Shown in pieces: positions 31,992 to 36,830 of a stretch of DNA of 36,830 bases. The DNA is from Flavobacterium sp. GTDB lineage: Bacteria; Bacteroidota; Bacteroidia; Flavobacteriales; Flavobacteriaceae. The position numbers were made by a program, and so were the translations under genes. The notes under the pieces are model-generated. The model made no database searches and was not told the origin of the DNA. It saw nothing but the letters and a program-made list of their open reading frames with translations. The stretch is from assembly GCF_028712645.1 (NCBI RefSeq), contig NZ_JAQTPQ010000005.1:1-36830 (forward strand), given 5' to 3'. The stretch's first letter is position 1. Every line of letters begins with the position of its first letter.

Positions 31992-34965
31992 AAAATTATT
32001 CCTCTTTTTATTATTGACAAGTGGTTTGTCAACTATTGCTTCTCCATCTTTTCAACAAACTGCTTATAGATGGCGAAATGATGATGGAAACGAAACCACA
32101 GCAACTTGGAAAGCAAATACAAATACAGCTTCAGTTGTTGATTTTATAAATTCTCCAATAAGATTAAGATTTCAAGTTGGTGAAACTGTAGGCATGGCAG
32201 GAGGTGCTCTTGCAACACAGTTATTGCAATATAGTAAAAATGGTGGGGCATACGTAACAATAACTGAGTCAAATACAAATGACTTTAGGTTTGTAAATTC
32301 AAGTTTTATTTCAGATGGAACTGCAACAACACAACAAATTCCTTCAGGATCATTTTTTGGTTCAGGTTTGTTTAGGTCTAATAGTTCTTCTATAAATGTA
32401 AACATAGGGGCTTCAAATGTAACGGAATTAGAGTATTGTATTGTTCCAACCTCAAATTATGACAATACAGCTACATACACTTTTCAAATTGCAAGTTTGA
32501 GTGCATATAGTCAGAATGCTACACTTTCACCAAATCCTAGTTATTGTACTACTCCAAAACCAACAATAACGAATATTGTTTTGTTTAATTTGAATCAAAC
32601 GGCAACTCCATTGGCTGCAACTGGTACAAATTTATTATGGTACACAACACCTACAGGAGGAACGGGTTCTAGTTCTGCTCCAATTCCAAATACAACTGTT
32701 GCAGGAATTACGGAATATTATGTTTCGCAAACATTAAATGGATGTGAAGGGGGACGTGAAAAAATTAAAGTTTTTGTAAGTGCACCTAATTCAACTGGAA
32801 AATCGTTGCACTTTGATGGAATAAATGATAGAATAAATGTTCAAAACTATGATTTAACTACAACTAATAATTTTACAGTTGATTTTTGGGTAAAACCAGA
32901 AAAAGCAATTAACATTCAATCAGAAAGTACAACTGGAATTAGTGGTAGCGTAAATCAGTCTTATGCTTTGTTTCCTACTTTAATATCATTGTTTTCTAAT
33001 TTTGATGACACACATGCTGGGGCTGGTATTTCAGTAGGAACAAATGGTGTTTGTGTTTTTGAACATGCCTCAGGATATTTACCTTGTTTATTGTCTTGGA
33101 CTGGAGCAATTACTGATTGGACACGAGTAACTGTAGTTTACACAAACAAACAGCCAAGTTTATATATTAATGGGGCGTTAGTACACACAGGATTAACTTC
33201 TCCAAAAAGTTTTGTTCATGCTCCAACTAGAGATTTTGGAGGCTCGGATAATAATATTCATGCTGGATACGGGCCTTTTAAAGGGTCAATAGATAGGTTA
33301 TATATATTAAACGATATAAATATTCCATCTACAACTTGTGAGCCTAATCCTAATTCGACTAATGTAGTTGCTTTTTATAACTTTAATCAAGGAATTGATT
33401 CGGGGAATAACTCAAGTGAAATATTTGCAATCGATAATACAGGAGTTTACCACGGTGATTTAATTAACTTTGATTTAAGTGGAACTACATCTAATTGGTT
33501 AGGTGGCTCAACAACTAATCAATTGACAACTCCTCCAACAGCAATGTCACAAACTTTTTGTGTTAGTGCTACTGTAGCAGATTTAATCCCTGCATCAAGT
33601 GCTACAATCAAATGGTATAATCAATTAATAGGAGGTGTAGCAATGAATTCAACAGATTTAGTAACATCTGGTAATTATTTTGTAAGTCAAATTGATGGAT
33701 CAGGATGTGAAAGTATTAGAGTTTTAGTTAGTGTAATTGTAAGTTCGGTACCAACAATACCTGTTGTGTCTACACCTGTAATATATGTTCAAAGCTCGAT
33801 AGCTACGGCTTTAACAGCTTCAACTGGAGGCGAAGGTTCATTATGGTACACAACTGCTACTGGAGGAATAGGTTCTACTACTGCCCCGACTCCTATTACA
33901 ACCGCTTTAGGTTCAACATCTTACTGGGTTTCTAGTGTCAATGTAAATGGTTGTGAGAGTGAAAGAGTTGAAATTGTAGTTACTGTAAATGCACCAATAC
34001 CAGCTACACATTTAAATTTTTCTGGTGATGTAGAATATGTTAGTTTGCCTCCAACAGCAATTAATAATTTATCCTCAGGAACTATAGAAACATGGGTTTA
34101 TGTAAACGGATTGGACAATCAAACCATTTGTGCTAAACAAAGTGATTTTGAAAATTCGTATGCTATTTTTTCTATTGGTGGAGGAAGTGCAGCAAACGGT
34201 AAAGTTTATTATCAATCAAAAAATGGTTCTTCAATAATTAGTTCTGCAACATTAGTAACTGGACAATGGTATCATTTAGCTGTTACATTTACAAGTACTC
34301 AAGCAAATTTATATATTGATGGGGTATTAGATAATACTGTAAATGCTGATTTTAGCATTCCTAATGATATAACTGTAACTGCTACATCAATTGGAGCTTG
34401 GTTAGGCAGTGGTGGTGGTCAATATTTTAATGGGAATATTGATGAATTTAGAGTTTGGAATAAAGTATTGAGTATTTCTGACATACAAAGTACTAAGGAT
34501 TGTGAATTGCAATCTTCTGAAGTAGGTATTGTAGCTTATTATAAATTTAATCAAGGTAATAATAATTTTGATAATTCTGGGATTACAACTTTAACAGATG
34601 CTACTTCAAACGGATTTGATGGAACATTATCTAATTTTGGATTAACAGGATTAACTTCAAACTGGAAGTCAGGTTCCCCTGTGATAACTGGAAGTAATTG
34701 TGCTGTATTGAATACAAATAGTTTTGATATAAATTCTAATTTAAAATTATATCCAAACCCAACAAAAGAAATGATAAATATTGACTTTTATGAAGTGGAA
34801 GATGCTAATTTGGAAGTTTCAGATATGAATGGTCGTGTTTTGTTAACCCAAAAATTGAAAAACACATCAAACAAAATTGATATTAGAAATTTGGCTACTG
34901 GAATGTATTTGTTTACAGTAACTTCTGACAAAGGAACTGCTACAAGCAAAGTAATCAAAAATTAA
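31978..34965 (+). CDS. LamG-domain adhesin with Ig-like repeats and T9SS type A sorting domain
   Basis: A large secreted protein of 995 residues (or 993 from an ATG at 31984). Order: signal peptide (IKKLFLFLLLTSGLSTIA, no lipobox), an unrecognised N-terminal domain (about 25-185), an Ig-like repeat (about 190-270; NLLWYTTPTGGTGS), LamG 1 (about 277-460), two more Ig-like repeats (about 515-675; GSLWYTTATGGIGS), LamG 2 (about 678-885) and a T9SS type A C-terminal domain beginning LKLYPNPTKEMINIDF (about 920-995). LamG folds bind sugars or proteins, so a surface-adhesion role is likely. Export would need the T9SS, to which the SprT-like protein at 14226-14942 belongs. The gene overlaps lnt by 14 bases and ends at a strong terminator. 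Confidence 0.88.
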   Translation: MIMIKKLFLFLLLTSGLSTIASPSFQQTAYRWRNDDGNETTATWKANTNTASVVDFINSPIRLRFQVGETVGMAGGALATQLLQYSKNGGAYVTITESNTNDFRFVNSSFISDGTATTQQIPSGSFFGSGLFRSNSSSINVNIGASNVTELEYCIVPTSNYDNTATYTFQIASLSAYSQNATLSPNPSYCTTPKPTITNIVLFNLNQTATPLAATGTNLLWYTTPTGGTGSSSAPIPNTTVAGITEYYVSQTLNGCEGGREKIKVFVSAPNSTGKSLHFDGINDRINVQNYDLTTTNNFTVDFWVKPEKAINIQSESTTGISGSVNQSYALFPTLISLFSNFDDTHAGAGISVGTNGVCVFEHASGYLPCLLSWTGAITDWTRVTVVYTNKQPSLYINGALVHTGLTSPKSFVHAPTRDFGGSDNNIHAGYGPFKGSIDRLYILNDINIPSTTCEPNPNSTNVVAFYNFNQGIDSGNNSSEIFAIDNTGVYHGDLINFDLSGTTSNWLGGSTTNQLTTPPTAMSQTFCVSATVADLIPASSATIKWYNQLIGGVAMNSTDLVTSGNYFVSQIDGSGCESIRVLVSVIVSSVPTIPVVSTPVIYVQSSIATALTASTGGEGSLWYTTATGGIGSTTAPTPITTALGSTSYWVSSVNVNGCESERVEIVVTVNAPIPATHLNFSGDVEYVSLPPTAINNLSSGTIETWVYVNGLDNQTICAKQSDFENSYAIFSIGGGSAANGKVYYQSKNGSSIISSATLVTGQWYHLAVTFTSTQANLYIDGVLDNTVNADFSIPNDITVTATSIGAWLGSGGGQYFNGNIDEFRVWNKVLSISDIQSTKDCELQSSEVGIVAYYKFNQGNNNFDNSGITTLTDATSNGFDGTLSNFGLTGLTSNWKSGSPVITGSNCAVLNTNSFDINSNLKLYPNPTKEMINIDFYEVEDANLEVSDMNGRVLLTQKLKNTSNKIDIRNLATGMYLFTVTSDKGTATSKVIKN

Positions 34966-34986
34966 AAGCAGTAATAGTTTTGCTAT

Positions 34987-35016
34987 AAGGGCTTCGAGAA
35001 ATCGAAGCCCTTTTTT
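34987..35016 (+). terminator. Rho-independent terminator of the lnt-adhesin operon
   Basis: GGGCTTCGA (34989-34997) and TCGAAGCCC (35002-35010) form a perfect 9-bp stem closed by a GAAA tetraloop and followed by six T. It lies 22 bases after the adhesin stop. The 391-base gap 34966-35356 holds this, the glycosylase fragment and the ppa promoter. Confidence 0.93.
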
Positions 35017-35115
35017 GTTTTACGCTATTAAAAATATTTTTGTGAGTGCGAGTAAAATGTCAACTTGAGTGTCAATAAATTTGCAATAATAGGTTCGTTT
35101 TGATTTTATATTTAA

Positions 35116-35252
35116 TAAAAATTGCTTTTGATTTTTCTATTGGATGCCGAAGTTGTTTTCAAAATCATTATAGATAAATGAGGTTTGCCAATAATTCCAA
35201 AACGCTTTCAGGGTTTCGAAATTTTGGTGTTTTTAATTCTAGAACAACTGGA
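35116..35252 (+). pseudogene. Decayed 5' fragment of an AlkA-like glycosylase gene
   Basis: Sequence from 35143 to 35252 matches 28250-28349 of the intact glycosylase gene at about 80% by eye. Shared runs include GGTTTGCCAATAATTCCAAA and TTAATTCTAGAACAAC. The frame is broken: the codon for Tyr in DKYG is TGA at 35179-35181, and a TAG follows at 35254-35256. The recognisable translation is GLPIIPKRFQGFEILVFLIL. Weaker similarity appears to continue left past the start codon (GGTTCGTTTTGATTTTATAT against the DUF5686 gene end). Only about the first fifth of the gene is present. Confidence 0.8.
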
Positions 35253-35299
35253 ATAGGAAGAGGTGTTTGTCAAAATTTAATTCAGAGATAATAAAGTTT

Positions 35300-35334
35300 T
35301 TTGTGTTTTAATAGCATATTGTTGTTTATTTTTG
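35300..35334 (+). promoter_or_regulatory. Promoter of ppa
   Basis: TTTG (35300-35303) and TATTTTTG (35327-35334) are separated by 23 bases, matching the Bacteroidetes pattern at the long end of the range. The predicted start near 35341 gives a 16-base leader to the ATG at 35357. Confidence 0.6.
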
Positions 35335-35356
35335 CGGTATTAAATTTAGAAAAAAA

Positions 35357-35887
35357 ATGACAGCAGAAAAATTAAAATCTTTCGATGTGTTAATCGAAAT
35401 ACCCCGTGGAAGCAGAAATAAATATGAATATGACTTTGAGATAAAAAGAATGCGGTTCGACAGGATGTTGTTTTCTTCGATGATGTATCCTGCTGATTAT
35501 GGGTTTATACCTGAAACTTTGGCTTTAGACGGAGATCCATTAGACGTATTGGTTTTGATAAATGAACCAACATTTCCAGGATGCGTGATTGAGGTAAAAC
35601 CAATAGGTGTTTTTCATATGGCAGATGACAAAGGTCCTGATGAAAAAATTATTTGTGTTCCCGTTTCTGATCCAATATGGAATTCATTAGAAAATCTTTC
35701 CGATATTAATCCACATTTGTTAAAAGAGATAGAACATTTTTTTCAAGTTTATAAAGACCTTGAAAATAAAGTTGTAGATGTTGAAGGTTGGGGAGACTTA
35801 AGTGAAGCACATGCAATTATCACAGAATGTACCAAGCGTTTTAATCAAATTGAAAATAAACCTGATGGATTATTCAGTATAAAGTAA
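35357..35887 (+). CDS. ppa: Inorganic pyrophosphatase (family I, soluble)
   Basis: A 176-residue family I pyrophosphatase that hydrolyses PPi from biosynthetic reactions and drives them forward. Metal- and substrate-binding motifs are clear: IEIPRGSRNKYEYDFEIKRM, the MMYPADYGFIPETLALDGDP segment with the signature DGDPLDVLVL, and DVEGWGDLSEAHAIITECTK at the C-terminus. The length is standard. It is followed by its own terminator and then by a membrane-bound pyrophosphatase, so two PPi-consuming enzymes of different type are adjacent. Confidence 0.97.
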   Translation: MTAEKLKSFDVLIEIPRGSRNKYEYDFEIKRMRFDRMLFSSMMYPADYGFIPETLALDGDPLDVLVLINEPTFPGCVIEVKPIGVFHMADDKGPDEKIICVPVSDPIWNSLENLSDINPHLLKEIEHFFQVYKDLENKVVDVEGWGDLSEAHAIITECTKRFNQIENKPDGLFSIK

Positions 35888-35914
35888 TTTTTTTTCAAAA
35901 AAATAAATAAAAGA

Positions 35915-35944
35915 GCAATATTCAGAAATGAATATTGCTTTTTT
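35915..35944 (+). terminator. Rho-independent terminator of ppa
   Basis: GCAATATTCA (35915-35924) and TGAATATTGC (35929-35938) form a perfect 10-bp stem with a GAAA loop and a run of six T. The -33 box of hppA lies in its right arm. Confidence 0.9.
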
Positions 35945-35968
35945 ATTTATAAGGTTTTGTTATATTTG
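35935..35968 (+). promoter_or_regulatory. Promoter of hppA
   Basis: TTG (35935-35937) and TATATTTG (35961-35968) are 23 bases apart. The -7 box is an exact fit to TAnnTTTG; the start near 35975 gives a 26-base leader. Confidence 0.55.
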
Positions 35969-36000
35969 CAACCAATTATTTAATAATTAACAATTTTAAT

Positions 36001-36830
36001 ATGAATACAATAATGATTTATCTGCCATTGTTAATGGCAGCAATTGGATTAGCTTTTATGGCTTACAAAAAAGCTTGGGTTCTAAAACAAGATGCTGGTG
36101 ATGGAAAAATGAAAGAGATTTCAGAGCACATCTACGAAGGAGCATTAGCTTTTCTTAAAGCTGAGTATAGATTATTGTCGATATTTGTAGTTCTTGCAAG
36201 TGTCGTTTTAGCTGGTATTACTTTTTTACCAGGAACTTCAACTCATTTATTAATTGTTATTGCTTTTGTATTTGGAGCCTTTTTCTCAGCATTGGCTGGA
36301 AATATGGGAATGAAAATCGCAACAAAAACTAATGTAAGAACAACACAAGCAGCTCGTACAAGTTTGCCACAAGCACTAAAAGTTTCTTTTGGTGGTGGTA
36401 CAGTTATGGGATTAGGTGTTGCTGGTCTTGCAGTTCTTGGATTAACAGGTTTCTTTATTTTATTCTTTAACTATTTTATGGGTGGAGTTTGGACTTCAAC
36501 TGAAGATATGACTAAAGTTCTTGAAACATTGGCTGGATTCTCTCTTGGTGCTGAATCTATTGCTTTGTTTGCCCGTGTTGGTGGTGGAATTTATACAAAA
36601 GCTGCCGATGTTGGAGCTGATTTAGTGGGTAAAGTAGAAGCTGGAATTCCAGAAGATGATCCAAGAAATCCTGCTACAATTGCAGATAATGTTGGAGATA
36701 ATGTAGGTGACGTAGCCGGAATGGGTGCTGATTTATTTGGTTCTTATGTAGCAACAGTTCTTGCAGCAATGGTTCTTGGAAACTATGTGATTAAAGATAT
36801 GGGTGGAAACCTACAAGATGCTTTCGGTGG
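36001..36830 (+). CDS. hppA: Membrane-bound ion-translocating pyrophosphatase (partial, runs off the window)
   Basis: The open frame from ATG at 36001 continues past the right edge (276 codons visible; the full family length is about 650-800 residues). Membrane PPases couple PPi hydrolysis to pumping of H+ or Na+. Visible are the first helices ([37 protein letters not shown]), the conserved [37 protein letters not shown] and the catalytic loop [20 protein letters not shown] with [20 protein letters not shown]. The residues that separate K+-dependent from K+-independent types and H+ from Na+ pumps lie beyond the window, so the ion is undecided. Confidence 0.95.
   Translation, partial: MNTIMIYLPLLMAAIGLAFMAYKKAWVLKQDAGDGKMKEISEHIYEGALAFLKAEYRLLSIFVVLASVVLAGITFLPGTSTHLLIVIAFVFGAFFSALAGNMGMKIATKTNVRTTQAARTSLPQALKVSFGGGTVMGLGVAGLAVLGLTGFFILFFNYFMGGVWTSTEDMTKVLETLAGFSLGAESIALFARVGGGIYTKAADVGADLVGKVEAGIPEDDPRNPATIADNVGDNVGDVAGMGADLFGSYVATVLAAMVLGNYVIKDMGGNLQDAFG

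Noticed and set aside
28820-35140. Prophage or integrative element
   Set aside because: No integrase, transposase, phage structural gene or tRNA attachment site was recognised; only diverged flanking repeats support an insertion.

Overview
This window looks like chromosome from a member of Flavobacteriaceae, most likely Flavobacterium or a close relative. The DNA is AT-rich and start codons lack convincing Shine-Dalgarno sequences. Several genes are preceded by the Bacteroidetes-type promoter (-33 TTTG or TTG, -7 TAnnTTTG). Families typical of the phylum are present: a PorT/SprT type IX secretion (T9SS) protein, a lipid-anchored TamA-like protein (TamL), a DUF5686 outer-membrane protein and a LamG adhesin with a T9SS type A C-terminal signal. 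Species was not determined.

Layout, left to right. (1) 3-128: tail of a probable DNA/RNA non-specific endonuclease. (2) 130-7302, minus: purH followed by the rod-shape cluster mreB-mreC-mreD-mrdA(PBP2)-rodA. (3) 7467-8720, plus: a MacB/FtsX-type permease, ending at a shared bidirectional terminator. (4) 8812-10836, minus: accD and class II aldolase fbaA. (5) 10900-17165: TamL-like barrel protein, a divergent SpoU-type rRNA methyltransferase, PorT/SprT, menaquinone methyltransferase, a 2TM protein with DHFR, and a CBM48 protein. (6) 17277-20587, minus: a PhnD-like binding lipoprotein overlapping a hybrid histidine kinase by ATGA, with no transporter genes. (7) 20896-24384, minus: thyA, a bifunctional-nuclease-family protein, etfA and etfB. 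(8) 24641-28819, plus: pdhB, the DUF5686 protein and an AlkA-like glycosylase. (9) 28820-35140: a visibly more AT-rich accessory stretch with an AraC-type regulator, a decayed membrane-protein gene, an apolipoprotein N-acyltransferase (Lnt) paralogue and the LamG/T9SS adhesin whose start overlaps the lnt end. (10) 35357-36830: soluble pyrophosphatase and the start of a membrane ion-pumping pyrophosphatase.

Most of the window is conserved housekeeping. Three things stand out. First, thyA carries an in-frame insertion made by a short palindromic element, so a repeat appears to be translated inside an essential enzyme. Second, the accessory stretch is bounded on the right by a decayed copy of the start of the glycosylase gene, whose intact copy lies on its left; this suggests a duplication or insertion that brought in the regulator, lnt and adhesin cassette. 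Third, intergenic gaps carry short tandem arrays with 7- or 8-bp periods, and several promoter -7 motifs overlap terminator hairpins.

No tRNA, rRNA, CRISPR array, integrase or transposase was recognised. Assignments rest on reading motifs by eye; no database search was run.
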